DNA of 64,000 nucleotides. Source: RGIG4608 sp051867875 (GTDB lineage Bacteria; Bacillota; Clostridia; Oscillospirales; CAG-272). Below are positions 51,914-60,041 of this stretch, piece after piece. The notes under the pieces are model-generated. The model was not told the DNA's origin and did not search any database. It worked only from the letters and a program-made list of their open reading frames with translations. Where the stretch lies: NCBI GenBank assembly GCA_051867875.1, contig JBJDZG010000007.1, forward strand, positions 1-64,000. Direction: 5' to 3'. Both the position numbers and the translations under genes were made by a program. Each line of letters begins with the position of its first letter. The first letter of the stretch is position 1.

Positions 51914-54310
51914 ATGAAAAACGTATTAAGAACACTCCTCGTGATTCTTACGCTTTCCCTTGTTCTCACTGTATTTACAGGCTGTGAATTGCTTGATAAA
52001 ATACAGGGACACCCTGCATTCGACAAGATTCAGGGACTCATCTGTCAGCATGAGGGCGGAGAGGCAACTTGTTCATCGCAGGCTATCTGCGTAAAATGCG
52101 GTCAGCCCTACGGCGATATGCTTGAACACACATGGCTTGCTGCCAACTGCACGATGCCCAAAACCTGCTCGGTTTGTAAAGCAACCGAGGGCGTAGCTAA
52201 CGGACATCAGGGCGGAGAAGCGACCTGCACATCCAAGGCGGTTTGCGATATCTGCCGCGAACCTTACGGCAACGAGCCCGAAGGACACAAGGGCGGTACA
52301 GCTACTTGCACACAGCTCGCTGTATGCGAAGTTTGTAACAATGAATACGGCCGTTTGCTTCCTCACACATATTCCGACGAAAACGACGAAGTTTGCGACG
52401 TTTGCGGATTTGACAAGGGCTGCAAGCACGAAGAAACAGTAGTCCTCGAGGGCAAGGAAGCTACCTGCACCGAAACAGGTCTTACTGCGGGTGAAAAATG
52501 TGCACGCTGCGGTATCGTAGTAGTTGCTCAGGAAGAAATTCCCGTAATACCTCATACGGAAGAAACTATCCCCGGTAAAGACGCAACCTGTACAGAAACA
52601 GGTCTTACAGACGGTAAGAAGTGCTCCGTTTGCGGAGAAATTCTCGTCGCACAGGAAGTTGTTCCCGTAATACCTCATACGGAAGAAACTATCCCCGGTA
52701 AAGACGCAACCTGTACNNNNNNNNNNNNNNNNNNNNNNNNNNNNNNNNNNNNNNNNNNNNNNNNNNNNNNNNNNNNNNNNNNNNNNNNNNNNNNNNNNNN
52801 NNNNNNNNNNNNNNNNCTTACAGACGGTAAGAAGTGCTCCGTTTGCGGAGAAATTCTCGTCGCACAGGAAGAAATTCCTACTATCGAACATACCTATGGC
52901 GAATGGGTAGTTGTAACGGCTCCCACTTATACCGAATCTGGTGAGGACAGACGCGAATGCACGTGCGGTAGCTACGAAACAAGAGTAACCAATCTTACCC
53001 ACGTAATTCACTTTATCGGCGGTTTCAACTCCTGGGCACAAGCCGATGCTTCCGCACTTCTTACAGAGAGCGAAGACAAGGCTACCTGGACGGGAACGCT
53101 CGACCTTGAGAATGCTTCCTCCATCAAGCTTTATAACTCTGCGCTCGGCTTTACGGGCAGTAACAGATATATCGGCTACGGCGAATACGGCTCCAACCTC
53201 GAGCTCGTAGCAGGTAAGTATAATTTCACATACACGGTTGCAACGAACTCCTTTACATACGAAATAGTTGAAATTTACCAGACAGCTACACACGAAATGT
53301 ATTTCAGAGGAGACCACAACAACTGGGGTAATGACGGTCTTACAGATGCCGACAAGCTCACAGAGAGCGAGGATAAGACAACTTGGACAGGTGCTATCGT
53401 AATCGCAGCAGGTCAGGGCTTCAAGCTTTACAACAAGGCTCTTGACAAATGGCTTGGCGACGGCAACGGCAATTTCTATCTCACAGCAGGTACTTACGTA
53501 GTAACGTACAAGGTTGAGGGCGACGTTATCACATACGAGCTTGTGCCCGGTTCCGAGCCCGAAACTCCTGTTGACCCCGAGCCTCCCGTAGAGGTAACGA
53601 AAGTTACGTATTATCTCGTTCCCAACGCTAACTGGTTGGCTGACGGCGCTCGCTTTGCTTGCTACGCATTCAATACAGAAGGCAGTGCTTGGTTCGACTG
53701 CACGGACGAAGACGGCGACGGCGTTTACGAGGTTGCAGTTCCCGAAAACTATACTACTCTCATTTTCTGTAGAATGGATCCCGGCAATCTCGTAAATAAC
53801 TGGAATGCAAAGTGGAATCAGACTGCCGATCTTTCCGTGCCCGCTGACGGCACGAACTGCTACACAGTTCCCGAAGGTACTTGGGACAATGGTGAGGGCA
53901 CGTGGTCTAAATATCCTGCGGAGCCCGAAACTCCCGATGAGCCCGCAGCTTCCGAAAAAATCGTTCACGATTTCACAGCTTCCGGAAAAACTTCCGATTT
54001 CTTTACAATAACAGGCTCACTTTCTACCTCAAAGGGTAAGGTTACGTATGATGGAACCGAATATACTCAGTGTCTTAAACTCGAATCTGCTACTTCCATC
54101 ACTTTCAGCTTAACCGAAGCAAAGACCATAACCCTCGTTATGAACTCTGAAAAATATGCTTATGTAAGCTGTAAGATAGACGGTACAAAGTATACCGCAG
54201 ACGTTGCCGCTGTAAAAGATATGGGAATCATTACTATTGAACTTCCCGCAGGCGACCATACTATCACAAAAGCAGATACGGCTAATATTTTCCTGATTAT
54301 TCTCGAATAA
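51914..54310 (+). CDS. Cys/His-repeat lipoprotein with three starch-binding-type modules (contains gap)
   Basis: A protein of at least 798 residues with a lipoprotein signal (FTGC, Cys24). Residues ~40-340 hold Cys/His repeats, including several of exactly 41 residues that are identical at the DNA level. The 100-N gap falls in these, so the true protein is probably longer. Then come two related modules (FIGGFNSWAQAD at ~367, YFRGDHNNWGND at ~460), a third (YLVPNANWLADGARFACYAF, ~563-665) matching the module of the 46366 protein, a Pro/Glu linker and a C-terminal beta domain (~680-798). No enzyme motif is seen; surface glycan binding is inferred. Confidence 0.83.
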   Translation: MKNVLRTLLVILTLSLVLTVFTGCELLDKIQGHPAFDKIQGLICQHEGGEATCSSQAICVKCGQPYGDMLEHTWLAANCTMPKTCSVCKATEGVANGHQGGEATCTSKAVCDICREPYGNEPEGHKGGTATCTQLAVCEVCNNEYGRLLPHTYSDENDEVCDVCGFDKGCKHEETVVLEGKEATCTETGLTAGEKCARCGIVVVAQEEIPVIPHTEETIPGKDATCTETGLTDGKKCSVCGEILVAQEVVPVIPHTEETIPGKDATCXXXXXXXXXXXXXXXXXXXXXXXXXXXXXXXXXXLTDGKKCSVCGEILVAQEEIPTIEHTYGEWVVVTAPTYTESGEDRRECTCGSYETRVTNLTHVIHFIGGFNSWAQADASALLTESEDKATWTGTLDLENASSIKLYNSALGFTGSNRYIGYGEYGSNLELVAGKYNFTYTVATNSFTYEIVEIYQTATHEMYFRGDHNNWGNDGLTDADKLTESEDKTTWTGAIVIAAGQGFKLYNKALDKWLGDGNGNFYLTAGTYVVTYKVEGDVITYELVPGSEPETPVDPEPPVEVTKVTYYLVPNANWLADGARFACYAFNTEGSAWFDCTDEDGDGVYEVAVPENYTTLIFCRMDPGNLVNNWNAKWNQTADLSVPADGTNCYTVPEGTWDNGEGTWSKYPAEPETPDEPAASEKIVHDFTASGKTSDFFTITGSLSTSKGKVTYDGTEYTQCLKLESATSITFSLTEAKTITLVMNSEKYAYVSCKIDGTKYTADVAAVKDMGIITIELPAGDHTITKADTANIFLIILE
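52551..52880 (+). repeat. 123-bp tandem repeats inside the 51914 gene
   Basis: CTCATACGGAAGAAACTATC recurs at about 52551 and 52674, a 123-bp (41-codon) period, and the second half of the unit recurs after the gap. Units are essentially identical, which explains the assembly break. Confidence 0.88.
52717..52816. other. Assembly gap (100 N)
   Basis: Exactly 100 N inside the 123-bp repeats. From the flanks, the true missing length should be 10 plus a multiple of 123, which keeps the frame open. Confidence 0.95.
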
Positions 54311-54328
54311 TTATACGGAATAAACCGA

Positions 54329-54356
54329 GAGCCCCGCGGAACCGCGGGGCTCGTTT
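54329..54356 (+). terminator. Terminator of the 51914 gene
   Basis: GAGCCCCGCGG pairs perfectly with CCGCGGGGCTC around AA. The T tract is short (GTTTC). Confidence 0.75.
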
Positions 54357-54374
54357 CAGGGTGAATGAACGAAA

Positions 54375-54466
54375 TGCACAATTTTTTTGCTTCAAATTGT
54401 GCAATCGGGCGAAGTTTTGAAAAGAGCTTCTAAAAACTTGACAAAAAATTGGCAAAGAGGTATAAT
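54375..54466 (+). promoter_or_regulatory. Promoter of the 54554 lipoprotein gene with palindromic ATTGTGCAA operator
   Basis: TGCACAATTT (54375-54384) and AAATTGTGCA (54394-54403) form a perfect inverted repeat. ATTGTGCAATCGGGCGAAG begins at 54396; TTGACA (54438-54443) is 42 nt downstream, with a 17-nt spacer to TATAAT (54461-54466). Confidence 0.85.
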
Positions 54467-54553
54467 TATTCTGTAAAAGAGGGAAGCGAGCGCACTCTGG
54501 CTCTGCTTTTCGGTTTTTATTAATTTAATTTATAGTTATCAAAGGAGATTACA

Positions 54554-55957
54554 ATGAAAGCAACAAGATTATTGTCATTTGTTATGGTTTTTGTTATGGC
54601 TCTCACGGTATTTACCGCTTGTGAGCTTTTTCCCGTAACCCCTGACCTCCCCGACGGACCTGATGACTCTGTTAAAGTCGTATGGCGTCAGGGACAGAAG
54701 GTACTCAAAGAAGAGCAGGTTGAGTCGGGAGCAACACTTGAAAACTGGACACCCGTAGTTGAGGGCAAGCAGTTTATCGGTTGGTATTCCGACCCCGGCT
54801 GCACAACGCCTTTCGATTTTGAGCAGACTATTACCGAGGATACGACCATTTACGCGTCCTTTAAGTCAACAGGCAGTGTTGACACCGGCGACGACGAGCC
54901 AGTTATCCCCGATTTCTATCTTGTCGGCTCGGGCTTGGGCGACCTTTCCAAATCCGGTTGGGACCACAACAAGAGTGCCGCAAACCTCGGTATGACCGAT
55001 AAGGGCGCGGGCATTTATACAATCACAATCAGTATGTACGCAGGCGATATGTTCCAGATTTGCCATGGCCTTTCATGGGACGGACAGGTAGGTCTTGGCT
55101 GTGTTCAGGGCGCGGCTGCAATTGAAGATGACCCCAACAAGGGGCAGGTGCTTGACGCTGACGGTAACGTAGTATTTACAGGCACAATGGAATACAGCAA
55201 CCCCATAGACAAGTGGAATATCACCTTGGCAGAAGGTCAGGACGGTAAATACGAATTCACTTACGATTCAGTTTCCGGTGTAGTTACTTGGAAGCTCATC
55301 GAAAGACTTGACCCTGACGATATCCCCGTAAATCCCGATGATGAGCCCAATCCCGACGCGACTATTCCCGTAACTCTTTATTTCAAGAATACGGCGGGCT
55401 GGTCTAAAGTAAATCTTTACTCTTGGATTACAGTCGGCGGTGTTACTACTAACTTTGCCGGCGCATGGCCAGGAAAGCCTATGACCAAGGTGGACGGAAC
55501 CGAGGACTGGTACTCCATAGAAATTATGGTTTCCGCGACCGAAGGACTCAATATCATCTTCAACGGTACAGGCGGACAGACGGCTGACTTGACGTACGAC
55601 GCAGATAAGATTTACTGGGTATACGAAACACCCTATGCGACACAGGAAGAGGCTGATGAAAACGCTGCTCCCATAGTATACGATTGGTACTTACGCGGTA
55701 CTATGAATGAATGGGGAACTTCAGACGCTCTCGTTCGCGCAGAGGACGGAAGCTGCTCTATCACGGTTTCTCTTGAAGCTGGCGATGAATTTAAGGTAGC
55801 AACAGAGGGCTGGACTCCCCAGTTCGGCTTCTATTCTCTTGCTGATGCAACCGGTTTTGAAGCAGGTGATGGCGGCAACATTAAGGTTGTAACAGCGGGC
55901 GAGTACGTAGTTACCGTTACAGCCGATAATACACTTGTAATCAATCCCGTAAACTGA
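54554..55957 (+). CDS. Lipoprotein with InlB-type repeat, CBM26 and SusE/F-like modules
   Basis: A 467-residue lipoprotein (FTAC, Cys23). Residues ~38-105 form one Listeria-Bacteroides (InlB B/Flg_new) repeat: VVWRQGQKVLKEEQ ... FIGWYSDPGCTTPFDF ... TIYASF. A first beta module follows at ~130-255 (DFYLVGSGLGDLSKSGWD). CBM26-type starch-binding comes next (~271-370; VTLYFKNTAGWSKVNLYSW, FAGAWPGKPM), then a module like the last one of the 58739 protein (DWYLRGTMNEWG, ~375-467). It has no Cys/His repeats, unlike its four relatives, but shares their promoter element. Starch or maltodextrin capture is inferred. Confidence 0.83.
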   Translation: MKATRLLSFVMVFVMALTVFTACELFPVTPDLPDGPDDSVKVVWRQGQKVLKEEQVESGATLENWTPVVEGKQFIGWYSDPGCTTPFDFEQTITEDTTIYASFKSTGSVDTGDDEPVIPDFYLVGSGLGDLSKSGWDHNKSAANLGMTDKGAGIYTITISMYAGDMFQICHGLSWDGQVGLGCVQGAAAIEDDPNKGQVLDADGNVVFTGTMEYSNPIDKWNITLAEGQDGKYEFTYDSVSGVVTWKLIERLDPDDIPVNPDDEPNPDATIPVTLYFKNTAGWSKVNLYSWITVGGVTTNFAGAWPGKPMTKVDGTEDWYSIEIMVSATEGLNIIFNGTGGQTADLTYDADKIYWVYETPYATQEEADENAAPIVYDWYLRGTMNEWGTSDALVRAEDGSCSITVSLEAGDEFKVATEGWTPQFGFYSLADATGFEAGDGGNIKVVTAGEYVVTVTADNTLVINPVN

Positions 55958-55980
55958 TAAAGGCAAAAAAATCAAGATGC

Positions 55981-56010
55981 ACCCCCGCGCCATACGGCGC
56001 GGGGGTTTTA
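55981..56010 (+). terminator. Terminator of the 54554 gene
   Basis: CCCCCGCGCC pairs with GGCGCGGGGG around ATAC, then TTTTATG. Confidence 0.88.
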
Positions 56011-56022
56011 TGTATATAAAAA

Positions 56023-56114
56023 TGCACAAAAACACTTTGGCGAATTGTGCAAATAGACGAAGTTTTTCAAACTTTAATTAAAAACTTGACATACACTGTT
56101 CAAAGTTTTATAAT
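56023..56114 (+). promoter_or_regulatory. Promoter of the 56200 lipoprotein gene with palindromic ATTGTGCAA operator
   Basis: TGCACAA (56023-56029) and TTGTGCA (56045-56051) form an inverted repeat with the same 22-nt offset as at 54375. ATTGTGCAAATAGACGAAG begins at 56044; TTGACA (56086-56091) is 42 nt downstream, with a 17-nt spacer to TATAAT (56109-56114). Confidence 0.85.
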
Positions 56115-56199
56115 GGTAATGTAATAAATAATGGGGTAGATTGGAAACATTCGCCTTGATTTATTAACATTCAATTCAAAATTTTGGAAGGAGAAAACT

Positions 56200-58359
56200 A
56201 TGAAGAAAATTTTGAAATCACTCGTTATGATTACTGTCATGGCACTCGTTCTTACGGCTTTCACAGCTTGCGAGCTTGACCTTGAAAGTATCAAAGACAA
56301 AGTTCAGAGTATCATCGGTGGCGAAGAGCCCGCATGCGTACACGAAATCGTTACTGACGAAGCAGTAGACCCCACTTGTACAGAAACAGGTCTTACGGAA
56401 GGCTACCACTGCGGCAAATGCGGTGAAGTAATTCTCAAACAGTTTACTGTAAAGGCTCTCGGCCACAAGAAAGGCACAGAAGCTACATGTACAGAGGCTG
56501 CTGTTTGTTCGGTTTGCGGTGAGCACTATGGCGATCCCGCAGGACATGATTTTGCTGATGCTACTTGCTCCGCTCCCGCTACTTGCACAGTTTGCGGTGC
56601 AACAGAGGGTGAAGTTAATCCCGACAACCACAGCTTCACAGACGCTACATGCACAGAAGGTCAGATTTGTGTAGACTGCGGTGCAGAAGGCGAGCCTGCT
56701 CTTGGTCATACTTGGGTAGATGCAACTTGCACAACTCCTAAGACATGCTCCGTTTGCGGCGAAACAGAGGGTGAAGCTCTCGGTCACACATTCGTTGAAT
56801 TCGTAACAGTACTTCCCACAGCTGAAGTTCCCGGTTACACAATGGGTGTTTGCTCCGTTGAAGGTTGCGAAGGACACAAGTTCGACGAAGTAAAGGCTAT
56901 GGGCGACGGTACATACGTACTTGACCAGGAAGGTGTTGCACATCTTACAGCATCCGGTATGGCTTACGACGGACAGGTTGTAGTTCTTAATGACGTATTT
57001 GCAGCTCACCTCAGCGGCAAGTACAGAACTGACGGCGGTCAGAATAAGGAATTTGATGACGGCTTCCTTGGTACAAGCAGAATGAACTGGGGCGGCGGCA
57101 CAGCATTCGAAGTTGAAGGCGTTAAGCTTATCAGAAACGGTATTGAATTTACAACACTCAATGAAACAACAGTTGTAATTCACTGGATATGCGGCGGCAA
57201 CGACAGACAGGTTGCTCTTTATGATATGGAAGGCAACGTAGTTGTTCAGTCCGAAGGCGCAACAGTAAAGAACGGTCTTTACGTTTCCGAATTTGTAGTT
57301 CCCGCAGGTTCTTACGTTCTCGGTAACGTAGGCGGTTCCAACTACTACTTTGGCGTTTCCGTAACAGTTGCTCCTCACGTACATTCCTACACAGAAACAG
57401 TAACAGCTCCCACATGCACAGAGGCCGGTTACACAACACACGAGTGCACTTGCGGCGATAAGTATACAGATACTCCCGTAGACGCTCTTGGACACGACTA
57501 CGTTGACGGCTACTGCACAAGATGCCAGGCTGTAGACCCCGATTACTATTTTACAGTATCCATTCCCGAAGTTCATGAATCCGAGAATGACAGAAAAGTA
57601 ATTGTATCCGGTGTTGTTGCTTCTGTAGACACTGCTTGGAGCACTACATACAACAATATGTCTGTTACAATTAAGGACTCCGAAGGCAATACTCTCTATA
57701 TTTTCAGACTTGCTACACAGGTAGCTGTTGGTGATACAATCACAGTTAAAGGCGTTGTTGGCTATTACGGCGGAAGCAAGCAGATTGCTGCAGGCGCAAC
57801 AGCAACAATCGACGTAGCTCACGGTGATAACCACACCTATTCAGAGGCTACTTGCACAAAGCCCGCTACTTGCACAATTTGCGGCGCAGCTAAGGACGAT
57901 GTTCTTGCTGAACATAACTATGTTGACGGCGTTTGCACAGGTTGCGGTTTGCAGGAAGGCGTTCAGCTTGAGACAGAAAGCCTTGCAGTAGCTGCCAACG
58001 CAGGCGTGCTTAGCACAGATAAAAAATCCATCTCTTGGACAGCTACCAGCTTCTCTCTTTTGAACGAGCAAAATACTTCTACAACTGCTATCAGAGTATC
58101 CGATACCGATCATTTTAGAGTATATCAAAATAATAAGACTACTATTTCCGGTAGCAAAATGACGAAGATCGTGATTTCTTGCCCAAGTGCTTCTTATGCA
58201 GACGTTTGCAAAGCCTCTGTTACAACTGAAGGCGTTACTGTAACAGTTGAAGGAACCCTTGTTGTAATTACCGTTGACTCGGGAACAATTGATGAGCTTG
58301 TGTTCGTTGCAACAGCACAGTGGAGATTGAGTAACGTTGAAGTTACTTACCAGAAGTAA
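56200..58359 (+). CDS. Cys/His-repeat lipoprotein with OB-fold and beta-sandwich modules
   Basis: A 719-residue lipoprotein (FTAC, Cys24). Residues ~45-225 are Cys/His repeats; the first ~130 residues are nearly identical to the 58739 protein. A ~150-residue module of unknown type follows (~235-390, ending SNYYFGVSVTV), then one repeat and an OB-fold-like domain (~447-545; VIVSGVVASVDTAWSTTYNN, GDTITVKGVVGYYGG) of a kind common in secreted gut-bacterial proteins. One further repeat and a C-terminal beta domain like that of the 46366 protein (~590-719) complete it. Unlike the other members I see no classical starch-binding module, so its ligand may differ. Confidence 0.82.
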   Translation: MKKILKSLVMITVMALVLTAFTACELDLESIKDKVQSIIGGEEPACVHEIVTDEAVDPTCTETGLTEGYHCGKCGEVILKQFTVKALGHKKGTEATCTEAAVCSVCGEHYGDPAGHDFADATCSAPATCTVCGATEGEVNPDNHSFTDATCTEGQICVDCGAEGEPALGHTWVDATCTTPKTCSVCGETEGEALGHTFVEFVTVLPTAEVPGYTMGVCSVEGCEGHKFDEVKAMGDGTYVLDQEGVAHLTASGMAYDGQVVVLNDVFAAHLSGKYRTDGGQNKEFDDGFLGTSRMNWGGGTAFEVEGVKLIRNGIEFTTLNETTVVIHWICGGNDRQVALYDMEGNVVVQSEGATVKNGLYVSEFVVPAGSYVLGNVGGSNYYFGVSVTVAPHVHSYTETVTAPTCTEAGYTTHECTCGDKYTDTPVDALGHDYVDGYCTRCQAVDPDYYFTVSIPEVHESENDRKVIVSGVVASVDTAWSTTYNNMSVTIKDSEGNTLYIFRLATQVAVGDTITVKGVVGYYGGSKQIAAGATATIDVAHGDNHTYSEATCTKPATCTICGAAKDDVLAEHNYVDGVCTGCGLQEGVQLETESLAVAANAGVLSTDKKSISWTATSFSLLNEQNTSTTAIRVSDTDHFRVYQNNKTTISGSKMTKIVISCPSASYADVCKASVTTEGVTVTVEGTLVVITVDSGTIDELVFVATAQWRLSNVEVTYQK

Positions 58360-58393
58360 TATTGTAACGATACTTAATTATTAAGTATATTTT

Positions 58394-58421
58394 CCCACAC
58401 CCTACGGGGTGTGGGATTTTT
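58394..58421 (+). terminator. First terminator after the 56200 gene
   Basis: CCCACACCC pairs with GGGTGTGGG around a short loop, then ATTTTTATTT. Confidence 0.88.
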
Positions 58422-58431
58422 ATTTCTGAAG

Positions 58432-58460
58432 ACAGCAGGGAACTGTCCCTGCTGTTTTGA
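58432..58460 (+). terminator. Second terminator after the 56200 gene
   Basis: ACAGCAGGGA pairs with TCCCTGCTGT, then TTTGATTTG. It resembles the hpf terminator stem. The next ~120 nt are AT-rich with nothing I can name. Confidence 0.75.
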
Positions 58461-58585
58461 TTTGTTTAATTCTTTTCACTTTTTTAACATTGTTAATAAT
58501 TTTGTCAAATAAAACATAATATTGATAATTTTCTCGGCGACATTTATATTTTTTGACTTATATTTAACATAAATAACACTGATAA

Positions 58586-58658
58586 TTTGTGTAAAATATA
58601 CCAAAATTGGCAAAGACATATCAAAATTCTTGACTTTTTCCCTTCAAAGTTTTATAAT
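58586..58658 (+). promoter_or_regulatory. Promoter of the 58739 lipoprotein gene with degenerate upstream element
   Basis: TTTGTGTAAAATATACC at 58586 resembles ATTGTGCAA but is altered and lies 2 nt further upstream. TTGACT (58630-58635), 17-nt spacer, TATAAT (58653-58658). The stretch TTCAAAGTTTTATAAT around the -10 is shared with the 56200 promoter. Confidence 0.65.
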
Positions 58659-58738
58659 TGTTTACATAATAAATAATGGAATAACAAATATACCGTAATT
58701 TATTAATTATTCATTCAAAATTTTGGAAGGAGAAAACT

Positions 58739-59818
58739 ATGAAGAAAATTTTGAAATCACTCGTTATGATTACTGTCATGGCACTCGTTCTTACGGCTTT
58801 CACAGCTTGCGAGCTTGACCTTGAAAGTATCAAAGACAAAGTTCAGAGTATCATCGGTGGCGAAGAGCCCGCATGCGTACACGAAATCGTTACTGACGAA
58901 GCAGTAGACCCCACTTGTACAGAAACAGGTCTTACGGAAGGCTACCACTGCGGCAAATGCGGTGAAGTAATTCTCAAACAGTTTACTGTAAAGGCTCTCG
59001 GCCACAAGAAAGGCACAGAAGCTACATGTACAGAGGCTGCTGTTTGTTCGGTTTGCGGTGAGCACTATGGCGAGCCCGCAGGACATGATTTTGCTGATGC
59101 TACTTGCCAGGCACCCGCTACTTGCACAGCTTGCGGTGCAACAGAGGGTGAAGTTAATCCCGACAACCACGTTTTCGACGAAGAAGGTAAATGTCCTTGC
59201 GGCAAAGCAGAGCAGGTTGTTGTTTACTTCAAGAACACAGATGCTTGGAATGCTGTTAACATTTACGCTTGGATTGACGGCGAAGACGGTGCTACTAACT
59301 TGACAGGTGCATGGCCCGGTGCTCCTTTGCAGGCTACAAGTCTTGAGGGTTGGTACGGTGTTATTTTCGTAGTACCCACAGGTGAAGATGTTGTTGTTAA
59401 TATTATCTTTAACTCCGGTGCAGGCGAACAGACAAGCAACCTTGTATTTGACCCTGCTAACGTATTCTGGGCAAGGGGAACTGCTTACGCAAGTGTTGGA
59501 GCTGCTGAAGAAGCATTGGCATCCGACACAACAGTTTACAGCGAATGGTACGTTCGCGGCGATATGAACGGTTGGGGAACAGGCGACAGACTCGTTCTTA
59601 ACGAAGACGGAACTGCTTCCATCACAATGACTTTTACCGAAGGTCAGAAATTCAAAATTGCAAATGCAGACTGGACTAAACAGTTTAATACTTCTCACTT
59701 GGCAGACAATTCTGCTTTCGGTGGCAGCGGCGACATAGAAGTGCTTGTTGCAGGTACATACGTTATCACGGTATCTGCTGACGGTTCATCTGTTACTATC
59801 GTACCTGCTGAACAGTAA
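58739..59818 (+). CDS. Cys/His-repeat lipoprotein with CBM26 and SusE/F-like modules
   Basis: A 359-residue lipoprotein (FTAC, Cys24). The signal peptide and repeats (~45-150) are almost identical, at DNA level too, to the 56200 gene until about base 59095. It then switches to a CBM26-type module (~157-260; VVYFKNTDAWNAVNIYAW, LTGAWPGAPLQ) and a last module (EWYVRGDMNGWGTGDRLVL, ~267-359). Those two are instead related to the C-terminal half of the 54554 protein. It therefore looks like a recombinant of two neighbours. Starch binding is inferred from the CBM26-like part. Confidence 0.84.
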   Translation: MKKILKSLVMITVMALVLTAFTACELDLESIKDKVQSIIGGEEPACVHEIVTDEAVDPTCTETGLTEGYHCGKCGEVILKQFTVKALGHKKGTEATCTEAAVCSVCGEHYGEPAGHDFADATCQAPATCTACGATEGEVNPDNHVFDEEGKCPCGKAEQVVVYFKNTDAWNAVNIYAWIDGEDGATNLTGAWPGAPLQATSLEGWYGVIFVVPTGEDVVVNIIFNSGAGEQTSNLVFDPANVFWARGTAYASVGAAEEALASDTTVYSEWYVRGDMNGWGTGDRLVLNEDGTASITMTFTEGQKFKIANADWTKQFNTSHLADNSAFGGSGDIEVLVAGTYVITVSADGSSVTIVPAEQ

Positions 59819-59843
59819 TTTCCAAAATAATGAAAAACAAATT

Positions 59844-59874
59844 GCAGAGTCCCTCGGGGCTCTGCTTTTTTTGC
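59844..59874 (+). terminator. Terminator of the 58739 gene
   Basis: GCAGAGTCCC pairs with GGGGCTCTGC (one G-T pair), followed by TTTTTTTGC. Confidence 0.9.
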
Positions 59875-59939
59875 TTTTTTTGACAAAAGTATGGCATTCT
59901 TCACAAAATAAATGCATTCTTTTTGTTGAATATTTAGCG

Positions 59940-59968
59940 TTGAAAAATTGACGAAATAGTGTTATAAT
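59940..59968 (+). promoter_or_regulatory. Promoter of the galactanase-amylase operon
   Basis: TTGAAA (59940-59945), 17-nt spacer, TATAAT (59963-59968). No ATTGTGCAA element lies at the expected distance. Confidence 0.75.
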
Positions 59969-60041
59969 CTATGGTGATTAGGTATGCCCGAAAAGAGCTT
60001 CCGAAATCAATTATAATGCTTTTATTAAGGAAGGATTTGCT

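Noticed and set aside
52073..53968. Long minus-strand open frame opposite the 51914 lipoprotein
   Set aside because: It spans the gap, has Cys/Phe-rich composition from reading the repeats backwards, and has no promoter or ribosome site. It is a shadow of the real gene.
56218..57834. 538-codon minus-strand frame opposite the 56200 gene
   Set aside because: Same reason. The 58739 gene has the same antisense frame because the DNA is duplicated.
59898..59968. ATTGTGCAA operator at the galactanase promoter
   Set aside because: The position holds TTCTTCACAAAAT, which does not match the element.
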